NCBI GenBank assembly: GCA_035946625.1
Contig: DASYZE010000023.1
Coordinates: 7,410 to 71,409 of the forward strand
Length of the DNA stretch: 64,000 bases
Direction: 5' to 3'
From: DASYXZ01 sp035946625
GTDB taxonomy: Bacteria; Acidobacteriota; Terriglobia; UBA7540
A program made the translations under genes and the position numbers. Below the pieces are notes generated by a model. The model worked only from the letters and a program-made list of their open reading frames with translations, searched no databases and had not been told where the DNA came from. Below, one piece after another: positions 37,047-45,457 of the stretch. How positions within the stretch are numbered: position 1 is the stretch's first letter; each line of letters opens with the position of its first letter.

Positions 37047-39776
37047 TCATTTGCCTGCGGGCACTTTGCGGCGCAGTTCGTCGAAGAAGTTGAAGATGAA
37101 GCTGGCCTTGTTGATGGGAGGGGGAGTTGTATCGCCCTTGCCGGCTTTCAGCACGGCAAATCGTTTGCCATCGGGGTGCAGGCTAAAGTTCTTCATAACA
37201 GAGCGATCCGTGAACTGGCTGGGTGACCACAGGCGCGGCTTATCCGCATGGAAGGAATCGCCCGAAGAAGTGTAGCTGACCACCATGATTTTCGAGTCAT
37301 TCGTACGATAAAAAAGTTCCTTCCCGTTCCGGGACCACTCGGGCATCACACCTCCGCCCGTGGAAACCTGCCACTTGCCGCCCGGGCCCGGGAAAGGCCG
37401 GACGTAAATTTCGCCTGGCCCGGATTCGTTGGAATAGTAAGCGATCCACCGGCCGTCGGGAGAGAACGCGGGATACACCTCCGTGGCTGAAGTATTCACG
37501 AAGGGCTTTGGCTGCCCCGGCTTCCAGCCGGTCTTTTCACTTCCTTCGACGGGCATGGTCATGATGTCCCAGGATGTGCCGGGATTGTTTTGAAAGAGTG
37601 CAAAAACCTTGCCGTCAGGGCTCCATGACCCAGGAACCTGTCGCTCCTTACCTTCGGTCAATCGCTGGGCATCGCCACCGCCATCGGCGCGAATCCACCA
37701 GAGGTTTGCCATGGCCCCTTTCTCCGCAGACCCGTAAACGATTCGCTGGCCGTCAGGCGTCCAGATAGGACGAATGTTCGAATCGCCCGCAAACGTAAGC
37801 CGGGTGAGCGTGTCTCGCTCCCACTCGTACACCCAGATGTCGATTCTGTTCCCATTGGTAATGTCCATCGCCAACCGTTTGCCATCGGGCGAGATCGCGA
37901 GATTGTTGTAATTCCCAGGTGTCTCGCGGAGAGGAGTGAATTTGCCCGCGGCATCCATCCAATAGGTGGAGACGTCCGCGTTGATGGCGGAGCCCGCAAC
38001 ATACAAAAGGGTTCCTGAGTCGGAAAAGGAGAATTGTGCCCCACCATTGTCAGGATTCGATGCCACACCCTCCACCACGGGAGCAGGCTGGCCTGTCACG
38101 TCCAGCCTCTTGATGTCGAAGGGAACGGCAAACAGGGTGCCGTCGCGCAAATAGACGAGGTGACCGCTGGGCAGATAGCGGGCGTATGAGCCACCGTGGA
38201 GAACCGTTTTCGGCTTCCCTGAGAACGTGGAGTACACAGCAATATCGGCATCGTCGAACTGGACTATGGAAGTGCTGGCGGTGAAAATCACATCCTTGCT
38301 CCCGGGTAGAACCTGCGGCCAGCGGTGCGTTAATTCCCCCGTTTGCTGATTGAGGGAGGTCAGAGGCTCGGGCTTTCCTCCCGCCGAAGAGACTTTGGAC
38401 AAACCCTCCAGGCCTCCGGCGGCAAACACGATCGAGCCGTCATCACCCCAGCTTCCGCCGCGATCATCCAGAGCGTCGCAAAGCGTGACCACGGGTCCAC
38501 CCTGGACGGAAATCTTTTTCAGTTTACTTTGGGCGAAAAAGGCGATCCACTGGCTATCAGGCGAGAAAAAGGGATCGCGGGCACCCTCGGTGCCGGGAAG
38601 TACAGTGGCCTGCATTTGGTCGAGCGAACGGACGTAGAGGCGCCGCGTCTTATCCGCACCAACGGCAACAAAAGCCAGCCGCGTGCCATCGAGGGAAAGA
38701 ATTGCGCTGGCGCCATAGGTGGTGTCCGAGAGAGTTGCATCCGTGCCGAGTTCCGCATTCAGGCGCACCGAAGCCGCCGGCTGCACTGGTTTAGGCGCAC
38801 GCACCATCGCAACAATTATCGCCGTGATGGTGGTGAGTCCGAGCACCGCCGCGATGACCCACGCAGTTCGCTCGCGATTCTTGCGATGCGATGCCACCGG
38901 CGCGGGCACGCCCGCCTGCGTGCCGGCGTCCGCAATCCATCTCAATTGCAAATTGAGATCGTGGGCGCTTTGGAAGCGCTCGTCGGGGTCTTTCGCCAGG
39001 CACGTATTCACCACCCGCTCGAAGGCGGGCGGGGTCAAGGGTTGGAGTGAGGACATGGGCGCGGGCTCCGACGCCAGCACCGCGGCAATCACGCTGGCCG
39101 TGGTCTTTCCCTCGAACGCTTTTTTGCCCGTCGCCGCTTCGTAGAGGACGGCGCCAAAAGCAAAGAAGTCAGACCGCGCATCCGCTTCCGTACCTTCCAA
39201 TTGTTCCGGCGCCATATACTGAAACGTTCCAACGATGGTGCCTTCCTTGGTCAGAGGTTTGCTCGCCGTGAGCATGGCCGTGGCCGCGGAATTCGGCGTG
39301 ACGACGGGCTTGGCCAGTCCAAAGTCGAGCAGCTTCGCCCCGTTCCGCGGCGTCAGCATGATGTTCCCGGGTTTCAGGTCGCGGTGGATGATGCCGAGAC
39401 GATGCGCTTTGTCGAGCGCATCAGAAATCTCCAGGCCAAGCCGCAGCACCTGGTCGCTGGGCAGCGGGCCTTTCTCCAGCCGCGCCGCCAGCGTCTGGCC
39501 CTCCACCAGTTCCATCACCAGGAAGTCGGTGTCGCCCTCCCGGCCGATGTCGTGAAGGGTGCAAATGTGCGGATGATTGAGCGCCGAGATCGCTTTGGCT
39601 TCGCGTTCAAAGCGCTCGCGGCGTTCTGCATCATACGTGACCTGCGCCGGCAAGACTTTGATGGCGACGTTGCGGTCCAGCCGCGTGTCGCGGGCGCGAT
39701 ACACCTCGCCCATCCCGCCCGCACCTAATGGGGCGACGATCTCATAAGGGCCAAGTTTTGTGCCCGGGTTCAGCAT
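37047..39776 (-). CDS. Membrane Ser/Thr protein kinase with extracytoplasmic TolB-like propeller
   Basis: 909 residues. The kinase domain (about 10-275) has the Gly-rich loop G-A-G-G-M-G-E-V-Y, K40 in V-A-I-K-V-L-P, H-R-D-L-K-P at 131-136 and D-F-G-L-A at 151-155. A membrane helix (V-I-A-A-V-L-G-L-T-T-I-T-A-I-I-V) lies near 308-326. A beta-propeller follows with repeated F-S-P-D-G-R-W-I-A and S-P-D-G-K-R-L-A type WD40/TolB motifs. This architecture is very common in Acidobacteriota. It probably senses an envelope ligand and signals by phosphorylation. Two truncated kinase starts precede it. Confidence 0.9.
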   Translation of the reverse strand: MLNPGTKLGPYEIVAPLGAGGMGEVYRARDTRLDRNVAIKVLPAQVTYDAERRERFEREAKAISALNHPHICTLHDIGREGDTDFLVMELVEGQTLAARLEKGPLPSDQVLRLGLEISDALDKAHRLGIIHRDLKPGNIMLTPRNGAKLLDFGLAKPVVTPNSAATAMLTASKPLTKEGTIVGTFQYMAPEQLEGTEADARSDFFAFGAVLYEAATGKKAFEGKTTASVIAAVLASEPAPMSSLQPLTPPAFERVVNTCLAKDPDERFQSAHDLNLQLRWIADAGTQAGVPAPVASHRKNRERTAWVIAAVLGLTTITAIIVAMVRAPKPVQPAASVRLNAELGTDATLSDTTYGASAILSLDGTRLAFVAVGADKTRRLYVRSLDQMQATVLPGTEGARDPFFSPDSQWIAFFAQSKLKKISVQGGPVVTLCDALDDRGGSWGDDGSIVFAAGGLEGLSKVSSAGGKPEPLTSLNQQTGELTHRWPQVLPGSKDVIFTASTSIVQFDDADIAVYSTFSGKPKTVLHGGSYARYLPSGHLVYLRDGTLFAVPFDIKRLDVTGQPAPVVEGVASNPDNGGAQFSFSDSGTLLYVAGSAINADVSTYWMDAAGKFTPLRETPGNYNNLAISPDGKRLAMDITNGNRIDIWVYEWERDTLTRLTFAGDSNIRPIWTPDGQRIVYGSAEKGAMANLWWIRADGGGDAQRLTEGKERQVPGSWSPDGKVFALFQNNPGTSWDIMTMPVEGSEKTGWKPGQPKPFVNTSATEVYPAFSPDGRWIAYYSNESGPGEIYVRPFPGPGGKWQVSTGGGVMPEWSRNGKELFYRTNDSKIMVVSYTSSGDSFHADKPRLWSPSQFTDRSVMKNFSLHPDGKRFAVLKAGKGDTTPPPINKASFIFNFFDELRRKVPAGK

Positions 39777-39910
39777 ACGATCTCTCGCTTTGCTCGGGAT
39801 TTCGCCGGGCGGCTCGGACGCCGCCCGAACGGCTCAACCTCGCCCATCCTGCCCGCACCGAATGGGGCGACGATCTCATAAGGGCCAAGTTTTGTGCCCG
39901 GGTTCAGCAT
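39770..39910 (-). pseudogene. Truncated kinase start, stub 2
   Basis: A 46-codon frame: M-L-N-P-G-T-K-L-G-P-Y-E-I-V-A-P, identical to the intact kinase start, then F-G-A-G-R-M-G-E-V, after which it switches to E-P-F-G-R-R-P-S-R-P from a GC hairpin and stops 4 bp into the start of the intact kinase (ATGCTGA). It may act as a leader peptide by translational coupling or simply be debris of a tandem duplication. Confidence 0.65.
39777..39838. repeat. 62-bp hairpin element in kinase stubs, copy 1
   Basis: Contains GGGCGGC-tcggac-GCCGCCC (39807-39826), a perfect 7-bp stem. The copy at 39911-39972 has the same sequence with a few changes near its left end. Both replace kinase codons directly after G-E-V. 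Confidence 0.8.
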
Positions 39911-40047
39911 AAGATCCCTCGCTGCACTCGGGATTTCGCCGGGCGGCTCGGACGCCGCCCGAACGGCTCAACTTCGCTCATCCCACCGGCGCCGATGGGC
40001 GTGAGGATTTCGTAGAAACCGAGTTTATCGCCGGCAGAGAGCGGCAT
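39904..40047 (-). pseudogene. Truncated kinase start, stub 1
   Basis: From the ATG at 40047: M-P-L-S-A-G-D-K-L-G-F-Y-E-I-L-T-P-I-G-A then G-G-M-S-E-V, a kinase N-terminus different from the intact gene, followed by the same E-P-F-G-R-R-P-S-R-P hairpin-encoded peptide and a stop 7 bp inside stub 2. So three kinase starts lie in tandem with a period of about 134 bp. Confidence 0.65.
39911..39972. repeat. 62-bp hairpin element in kinase stubs, copy 2
   Basis: Hairpin GGGCGGC-tcggac-GCCGCCC at 39941-39960, then GAACGGCTCAAC as in copy 1. It is 134 bp from copy 1. Confidence 0.8.
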
Positions 40048-40184
40048 AATTAGTGAACCAGTTGGCAGGAATTTCCGTTTTGGACCACCGGCCCGACCTG
40101 CAAGATATACCTGACCCCAATTGAATGCAACTGAGAGCCGGGTTTGCAATGCCATATGCTTCCACGTTTTTTAGATGACCGCGG

Positions 40185-41009
40185 TCAAGGCTTCGCTGTC
40201 TTGCACCATGCGCAGACGGTCGGCAAGAGCATGGGAGCGTATCCGGAGGCGTTCATGAAGGCACGAAGTTGTGCGGGAATCTTTTCAATATCAGCATCGT
40301 CCACGGCGGCGATGCCGTATTCAATGGCCTTGGGCAGCAGGCTGAAATAAGAATCGGCCACCAATTGATAGAGCGGCGAATCGTCTCTGCTATCCATCAC
40401 AGCCTTGTAGCGCATGGAAGGGCGAGGCAGTCCGGCCGAGGTGAATACTTTGTGCAGGCGCGGGCCCAGGTCAATGTGTGCGCCCGAGCGGCGCAACGTT
40501 TCCACGATGCAGGTGGCGACGCGTCGCATGGGAGCCTCGGGGCCTTGGGGAAGGGCAAGCCACGGTTCCATGAACGCAACCACGCCGCCCGGGCGCAGGT
40601 GCCGCGAAATCCTGGCCAGTGCGGTGGCGGGGTCGGGCTGGTAAAGCAGGACTCCGCGTCCCACAATTGCATCCACGGTTCGATCAGGGGTGTAGTCAGA
40701 GAACTCGACGGGTACAAACATGATGTTGCGCAAACCGGCCGTGTAGACGCGTTCCTCGGCAAACTTGACCGCGCCGGCATCCACCTCCAGCCCAATCACG
40801 CAGCCGGTGGGCCCGGTCATTTCCGCAAGCAGCATGGAAACATCGCCTATCCCCGAGCCCAGGTCCAGCACGCGCATACCCGATTCAATCCCGGCATCGG
40901 ATAGCGTCCGGCGTGTCATCGGCTTCAGCAATTCGCCCTGACGAACCAAGCGGCGGTACTCATGTTGCGAATGCCCCAACGCGTATCCGTTCATAATAGT
41001 TTCCACCAT
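40185..41009 (-). CDS. SAM-dependent methyltransferase
   Basis: 274 residues from the ATG at 41009, which directly abuts AGGAGGG; an ATG at 40994 is also possible. The class I fold is clear: V-L-D-L-G-S-G-I-G-D (motif I), C-V-I-G-L-E-V-D (post I acidic residue), D-A-I-V-G-R-G-V-L-L-Y-Q and L-R-P-G-G-V-V-A-F-M-E-P (motif III). The substrate is unknown; small-molecule methyltransferases look like this. It is transcribed alone, with the next gene on the same strand 250 bp upstream. Confidence 0.8.
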   Translation of the reverse strand: MVETIMNGYALGHSQHEYRRLVRQGELLKPMTRRTLSDAGIESGMRVLDLGSGIGDVSMLLAEMTGPTGCVIGLEVDAGAVKFAEERVYTAGLRNIMFVPVEFSDYTPDRTVDAIVGRGVLLYQPDPATALARISRHLRPGGVVAFMEPWLALPQGPEAPMRRVATCIVETLRRSGAHIDLGPRLHKVFTSAGLPRPSMRYKAVMDSRDDSPLYQLVADSYFSLLPKAIEYGIAAVDDADIEKIPAQLRAFMNASGYAPMLLPTVCAWCKTAKP

Positions 41010-41261
41010 CCCTCCTTGAAGAAACAAGATCGAGGCCTGGATTGGAGCGCCTCGCCCAACTGCGGGGGTCCCACTGCGCCTATTGAGGATGGGCAGTGCG
41101 CCGCACTTCTCTTATTATATCACAATTAGATACTATTCGTCAATTACAAATTGGGTGGGCTCCCGGAAACTTTGATCCGTTCCGGGATTTAAAGCTGCAG
41201 GCGACGGAGCGCGCTCCACGCATCGGCCCAAGCGCAAATCAGCAATCGAAAATCTGCAATC

Positions 41262-42449
41262 TTATTGGATTGCCTGGAGCGCCCTCTCCACAAGCGAATT
41301 GAATCCGCGATTGGATTGCGCGTTGGCATCGCGATCCGATTCGGAATGGACGGTATTGAAGGCGGCAATCACGGCGCGTTGATTGTGAGGGTTCATGACG
41401 AAGAATGTGGCAAATCCCGCCTGATGTCCCGTGTGTCCCACAAGGGTGATGGCATCCGCGCCCGAGCCGCGCGGGTAGAGGAAGAACGAGAGCCCCATGA
41501 ATTCTGTCGGCGAATTCGTGGGGTCCGCGTCGACTGGGACAACGGGCTTCCACATTTCTTCAAGCGACTGCCGCGACAAGATCACGTCGGAATTCGACCA
41601 CGAGCTTGCACCGCTCAGAAACTCCACCCACTTTGCCAAGTCGCTCAAGGGCGCGTTGAGCCCGCCATTCGGCGTGGTGATGCCGGTATCGAACTCGCGG
41701 CCATTAGCCACGGCCTGAATGTGTCCCGCGCTGTCCGTGCTAATGGTGTAATTGTTGGAGCGGTCGGCCGCCAGGTGGTAGGGCGAAATGTTGAAGTAGC
41801 TGCGGGTCATGCCGAGTGGGGTGAGAATATTTTTTTGCACATAGGTTTCATACGGATCGCCGGTCAGCGCCTCGATCACCCGCGCCAGATAAATAAAACC
41901 CGGGTTCGAGTATTGGAATTTGGTCCCGGGCTCAAAGGCCAGTTCTTGGTAAGGCATCATGGCCACCAGTTGATTCCACTCGGTAGGCTCGAAAGGCTGC
42001 CAGGATTTGGCGTCGTCGCGGTAAGGCCAGGTGGGCGATTGAAAGCCCGACGAATGGGAGAGCAGGTGGCGCAGCGTCACCCGCTCAATGGCATGGTTGT
42101 CGCTATGGACGCGCCGCAGTTCCGGCACGTACTTGACGATGGGATCGTCGAGCGAGAGTTTGCCGCGGTCGCGCAACTGCATCACGGCGACGGCAGTAAG
42201 CGTTTTGGTGACGGACGCCCAGTGAAAGATCGTATTGGCGTTTACCGGCTGATGTGCGTCACGGTCCGCCATGCCGAAGTTGTGGGACTCTGCGATCTCT
42301 CCCTTGTTCAAAACGATGTACGCCGCCCCTACCACGCCGTCTTTTTGCACAAAGGCGTCAAACATCGCTTGAAAGCTCTGCTCTTGACCGGGCGAAGGAA
42401 TTGGGATGACCGAACAAATCAGGAAAGAGAAAATGAGGATTCCCCGCAT
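41262..42449 (-). CDS. Exported serine hydrolase of the beta-lactamase/class C family
   Basis: About 395 residues from the ATG at 42449, which starts a signal peptide (G-I-L-I-F-S-F-L-I-C-S-V-I); in-frame ATGs at 42500 and 42530 would lengthen the leader. Catalytic S-x-x-K is in W-A-S-V-T-K-T-L-T-A; Y-x-N is in F-Q-Y-S-N-P-G-F; an H-T-G-H-Q-A-G motif near the C-terminus replaces K-T-G. The family includes esterases, D-aminopeptidases and penicillin-binding-like enzymes, so resistance should not be assumed. Sited next to a methyltransferase, with no operon evidence. Confidence 0.8.
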   Translation of the reverse strand: MRGILIFSFLICSVIPIPSPGQEQSFQAMFDAFVQKDGVVGAAYIVLNKGEIAESHNFGMADRDAHQPVNANTIFHWASVTKTLTAVAVMQLRDRGKLSLDDPIVKYVPELRRVHSDNHAIERVTLRHLLSHSSGFQSPTWPYRDDAKSWQPFEPTEWNQLVAMMPYQELAFEPGTKFQYSNPGFIYLARVIEALTGDPYETYVQKNILTPLGMTRSYFNISPYHLAADRSNNYTISTDSAGHIQAVANGREFDTGITTPNGGLNAPLSDLAKWVEFLSGASSWSNSDVILSRQSLEEMWKPVVPVDADPTNSPTEFMGLSFFLYPRGSGADAITLVGHTGHQAGFATFFVMNPHNQRAVIAAFNTVHSESDRDANAQSNRGFNSLVERALQAIQ

Positions 42450-42761
42450 GTTCGGCAGTGCGCATTCCGGCCGTATTGATTCCGTCCAATCCTGATTCAT
42501 GAGTTGTTTTTCCCGGCCAATATGACCCATCCCCTAACACCTGTCCTCAGGCCGGCAGGCTTCGAGAGAATATCATCGGATTCCCTTCAGTGGTAGCGCG
42601 GAGTCTCGTTTTGCAGAGGCGCGCAGGCATTAATCGGTTCAGGATTGATTTGTGACGCGGAGCAAAATTCCAAACTGATCGCGGGCGTGTACGAGCTATC
42701 CAATCCTCCTGAAGATGATAGCCCCATGGACGAAGACAAGGTACTCTTGATTCTAAATATT

Positions 42762-42802
42762 CTGGATAGTAGAATGATCTATCTAGATTGTTATCTATCC
42801 AG
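42762..42802. promoter_or_regulatory. Inverted repeat upstream of the toxin-antitoxin pair
   Basis: Perfect 8-bp arms CTGGATAG (42762-42769) and CTATCCAG (42795-42802), with another CTATC between them. The right arm overlaps the AGGAGG ribosome site of the antitoxin gene, so binding by the antitoxin could repress its own synthesis. Confidence 0.6.
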
Positions 42803-42812
42803 GAGGCATGCC

Positions 42813-43052
42813 ATGACGGTGGGGATTTTTGAAGCCAAGCAGAAGCTCTCGGAACTGGTGGAAAGAGCGTCCCACGGCGAAGAGATCGTGATCACGCGCC
42901 GCGGAAGAGAGCAGGCTCGACTGGTTGCGATGCCCGCGCAGCGCGGGCGAACCTTGAAGGAAATCTTCGACTCGATTCGGAGCCGGCCACGGATCAGCCT
43001 TCGCAAAGGTCTTACGATCAAGGGCATGATCGAGGAGGGCCGACGATTTTGA
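42813..43052 (+). CDS. VapB-type antitoxin (Phd/YefM-like)
   Basis: 79 residues with AGGAGG seven bases before the ATG. It begins V-G-I-F-E-A-K-Q-K-L-S-E-L-V-E-R-A and has G-E-E-I-V-I-T-R-R-G-R-E-Q-A-R-L, the Phd/YefM fold that binds DNA and neutralises a PIN toxin. The C-terminal part (about 48-79) would wrap the toxin. It overlaps the toxin gene by 4 bp (TTGA). Confidence 0.85.
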   Translation: MTVGIFEAKQKLSELVERASHGEEIVITRRGREQARLVAMPAQRGRTLKEIFDSIRSRPRISLRKGLTIKGMIEEGRRF

Positions 43053-43459
43053 GCTATTTGGTTCTGGACGCTTCGTGCGCGATCGGATGGATGGTGGACA
43101 CCCCCACGCCGCGTTTGGCCCTTCGCGCGCTTCAGCTTCTTCAATCGGGCAGTATTGGAGTCGTCCCCGACCTGTGGCACTACGAGGTTACCAATGCGTT
43201 GGTGGTGGCAGAGCGGCGGGGCCGTGTGTCCGCACAGGTTGTCTCCGGGCACATCAGCGACATCGAACGTCTTGCCGCGTTCCTGGAACTCAGCCCCACC
43301 ACACCCTCAGCCCTTATGACTGCGGCCCGCCACTCCGGGTTAACTGCCTATGATGCCGCATATTTCGAACTCGCTCTGCGGCGCAATCTACCGCTGGCCA
43401 CCCTCGACGATAAGTTACGGGCCGCCGCCCAGAAGGCTGGCATCGAACTTGTTCGCTAA
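43049..43459 (+). CDS. VapC-type PIN-domain ribonuclease toxin
   Basis: 136 residues, TTG start overlapping the antitoxin stop. PIN-domain acidic residues are in place: D7 (Y-L-V-L-D-A-S), E46 (W-H-Y-E-V-T-N-A-L), D102 (L-T-A-Y-D-A-A-Y) and D120/D121 (L-A-T-L-D-D-K-L). Such toxins cleave tRNA or rRNA when freed from the antitoxin. Gene order antitoxin-toxin is canonical. Confidence 0.9.
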   Translation: MSYLVLDASCAIGWMVDTPTPRLALRALQLLQSGSIGVVPDLWHYEVTNALVVAERRGRVSAQVVSGHISDIERLAAFLELSPTTPSALMTAARHSGLTAYDAAYFELALRRNLPLATLDDKLRAAAQKAGIELVR

Positions 43460-43645
43460 AAACCCCCGGCGGAGCGAGGAATCTGCGAACGGGAAGGGCA
43501 AGAGTGAGCGGCGATCCTTTCGATTAACGAATCTCCTGCAACCGCTTGACCGGGCAGCTTCTGTGCGGTCTAATTAGGCTTGACGGCGGAAAGAGACAGT
43601 CGGCTATAAGGGCGAAGAAACGAAAATCGAAAACTTGACCTCTGG

Positions 43646-43665
43646 ATTCCCGCTTTCGCGGGAAT
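43646..43665. repeat. REP-like hairpin
   Basis: ATTCCCGC-tttc-GCGGGAAT, a perfect 8-bp stem flanked by CTGG and GACC. It is a common dispersed element type in many genomes and lies in the leader of the reductase gene. Confidence 0.8.
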
Positions 43666-43722
43666 GACCTGGGGTTCGAGATTCGCAAATTGTCGAAGCG
43701 GAATCTATTGGAGGGAAAATTT

Positions 43723-44607
43723 ATGCGTAACTTCTCCCGGCGTGATTTTCTGAAGACCGGAATTGCCGCAGCGGTGGCGGCAGGGGCCGGAAGTGTGCCC
43801 CTTCGAGCGGCGCGCGAGACGGCGGCGGATTGGGTGACGCTCGGCAAGTCGGGCGTGAAGGTGACGCGGCTCGCCTTGGGCACGGGCACGATGAGCGGTG
43901 AAGTGCAGCGCGAGATGGGGCAGGAACAATTCACGCGGCTGGTGCGCTACGCTTACGACCAGGGCGTCCGCTTCTTCGAGACGGCGGAGAGTTACGGCGA
44001 CATGCACCGCATGCTGGGCGTGGCGCTGAAGGGCATTCCGCGGGATAGCTACCGGCTGATGTCCAAGGTGACCACGCGCGAGGGCGTGGATCCCATGGAA
44101 AAAATCGACGAGCTGCGCAAACTTGCCAACACCGAATATTTCGACATTATGCTGCTGCACTGGCAGCACCAGGGCACGTGGCCCACGGACAGCCAGCGCT
44201 GGCAAGACGGCATCATGGAGGCTCAACAGAAACACGCAGTGCTCAGCCACGGCGCGTCCGTGCACGGCCTGCCGGCGTTGCGCCGGGTGCCGGACATGAA
44301 CTGGCTCCAGGTGGCGATGATCCGCATGAACCATAAAGGCGTGGCCATGGACGCCGAGGACTACATGACGCACGGACTGGGCAACGTGCCGGAGGTCGTC
44401 CAGCACGTGAAAGAGGCCCGGCAGGCGGGCATGGGCGTGATCAGCATGAAGCTGGTGGGCGAGGGCCGGTTCACCAACCGCGAGGACCGCCAGGCGGCGA
44501 TGCGATATGCGTTCCGAACCGCCGGCGTTGATTGTGTGACCGTAGGCTATAAGAACACGGCTGAAGTCGACGAGGCGATTGAGAATTTGAATCTGGCTCT
44601 GGCGTGA
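43723..44607 (+). CDS. Tat-exported aldo/keto reductase family protein
   Basis: 294 residues; ATG at 43723 follows GGAGGG. The N-terminus S-R-R-D-F-L-K plus a hydrophobic Ala-rich stretch is a twin-arginine signal. The aldo/keto reductase barrel follows: V-K-V-T-R-L-A-L-G-T-G-T-M, F-F-E-T-A-E-S-Y (Y91), S-K-V-T (K115) and L-L-H-W (H146). The usual catalytic Asp of F-D-T-A-x-x-Y is Glu (residue 86). Export as a folded, cofactor-loaded protein is the reason for the Tat signal in this family. Substrate unknown. Confidence 0.8.
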   Translation: MRNFSRRDFLKTGIAAAVAAGAGSVPLRAARETAADWVTLGKSGVKVTRLALGTGTMSGEVQREMGQEQFTRLVRYAYDQGVRFFETAESYGDMHRMLGVALKGIPRDSYRLMSKVTTREGVDPMEKIDELRKLANTEYFDIMLLHWQHQGTWPTDSQRWQDGIMEAQQKHAVLSHGASVHGLPALRRVPDMNWLQVAMIRMNHKGVAMDAEDYMTHGLGNVPEVVQHVKEARQAGMGVISMKLVGEGRFTNREDRQAAMRYAFRTAGVDCVTVGYKNTAEVDEAIENLNLALA

Positions 44608-44689
44608 GAGAGTGCAGATCCTAGCGCAGCATTCAGGTTTTTGAGAATCCTTAGAGTTGCCACTTGGATAGGTTCACGCATGGCCGGCA

Positions 44690-44795
44690 AAGGCGGCAGC
44701 TTTGCAGCCGCAGTCCAAGGCCCCCGTGACGGGCGGCTGGTTTACGATTGCGGGCGAAGCCCGCCGGGGACTGCGGTTGCAGCAGCTACCGCCTT
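44690..44795. repeat. Inverted repeat pair overlapping the hicB 3' end
   Basis: Left arm 44690-44716 (AAGGCGGCAGC...CGCAGTCC) and right arm 44768-44795 (GGACTGCGG...ACCGCCTT) are inverse copies with a few mismatches. Together with 50 bp between, they resemble a short mobile hairpin element. Confidence 0.75.
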
Positions 44796-44966
44796 CTTCA
44801 ACCCCGCAAGGTAGCATTTGATGGCATCCTTGGCCATTCGCCGGGCGTGTTCCAGGCTCTTTCCCTTCTTCACCAGTCGGGGCAGCGCCGGCACCACCAC
44901 GGTGTAGCCGCCCTGTCCGTTCGATTCGAAAAACGCGCTGTACTCATGCAACTTCTGGCTCTTCAT
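44742..44966 (-). CDS. HicB-like antitoxin, without a visible HicA partner
   Basis: 74 residues: Y-S-A-F-F-E-S-N-G-Q-G-G-Y-T-V-V-V-P-A-L-P and S-L-E-H-A-R-R-M-A-K-D-A-I are the partial RNase H fold of HicB-type proteins. I looked for the small HicA RNase gene on both sides and saw none. The last 17 residues (A-A-A-T-A-V-P-G-G-L) are read from an inverted repeat, which suggests the original stop was lost. It may be an orphan regulator or relic. Confidence 0.7.
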   Translation of the reverse strand: MKSQKLHEYSAFFESNGQGGYTVVVPALPRLVKKGKSLEHARRMAKDAIKCYLAGLKKAVAAATAVPGGLRPQS

Positions 44967-45457
44967 TCTTAATCCCGAACGTGCTCTTGGGGCTGTGTAA
45001 ATGTCCGTTTTCTTTGTGATTGTAAAGGTAAATGGTATCCCCCTGTGGAGTTGAAGTGGATGAGTCGAAAGAGGAGGAAAGATACCGCGACATGGGCGGG
45101 GGTAGGCAGTCGGTTAACGCCTTAACCGCTCCACTCGAAAGGAAGTCGGTTCCAATCCAATCTTTCCAGTGCTTTTCATTCGCTTAGGACTGGGTATTAT
45201 TTCGATGATCGGCATCCTAATCAAACATTTTACGACGAGGTAGAGACAAAATCGGCGTCCGCGCTTACCGGCAGCTTCCCATTCAAAGGACATTTTGGCT
45301 TAACTTCTCCATCTGGACGCGGGGAAGCCTGCACCGAAGAGTTGGGCATCGGGGATGAAAGCCCAGCCGCGCTGGATGTGCTTCGGCACCAAGGTGTCGG
45401 TTCCCCGTCAGGACGCCCGCGTCCTGTCACGTAATCCGTCTCTTGCCCCCTATTAAT
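44967..45457. other. Gap without a supported gene
   Basis: About 490 bp with only short frames. A tRNA-like stretch (around 45100-45175, including GGTTCCAATCC) does not fold into a cloverleaf because the T-arm stem does not pair. 45340-45430 has GC-rich sequence with a possible hairpin near GACGCCCGCGTCCTGTC. Nothing else noted. Confidence 0.4.

Noticed and set aside
41265..42479. Plus-strand frame of 404 codons opposite the serine hydrolase
   Set aside because: Shadow frame: the minus strand has a signal peptide and complete S-x-x-K, Y-x-N and H-T-G motifs.
42645..42812. Longer antitoxin with 56 extra N-terminal residues
   Set aside because: The AGGAGG site and the family-typical start are at 42813; the extension crosses the palindromic operator.
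45097..45175. tRNA gene
   Set aside because: GGTTCCAATCC looks like a T-loop, but the T-arm and acceptor stems do not pair and no anticodon arm forms.
44967..45230. hicA toxin gene next to hicB
   Set aside because: No frame with a HicA-like G-S-H-H or double-stranded-RNA-binding pattern was found on the same strand.
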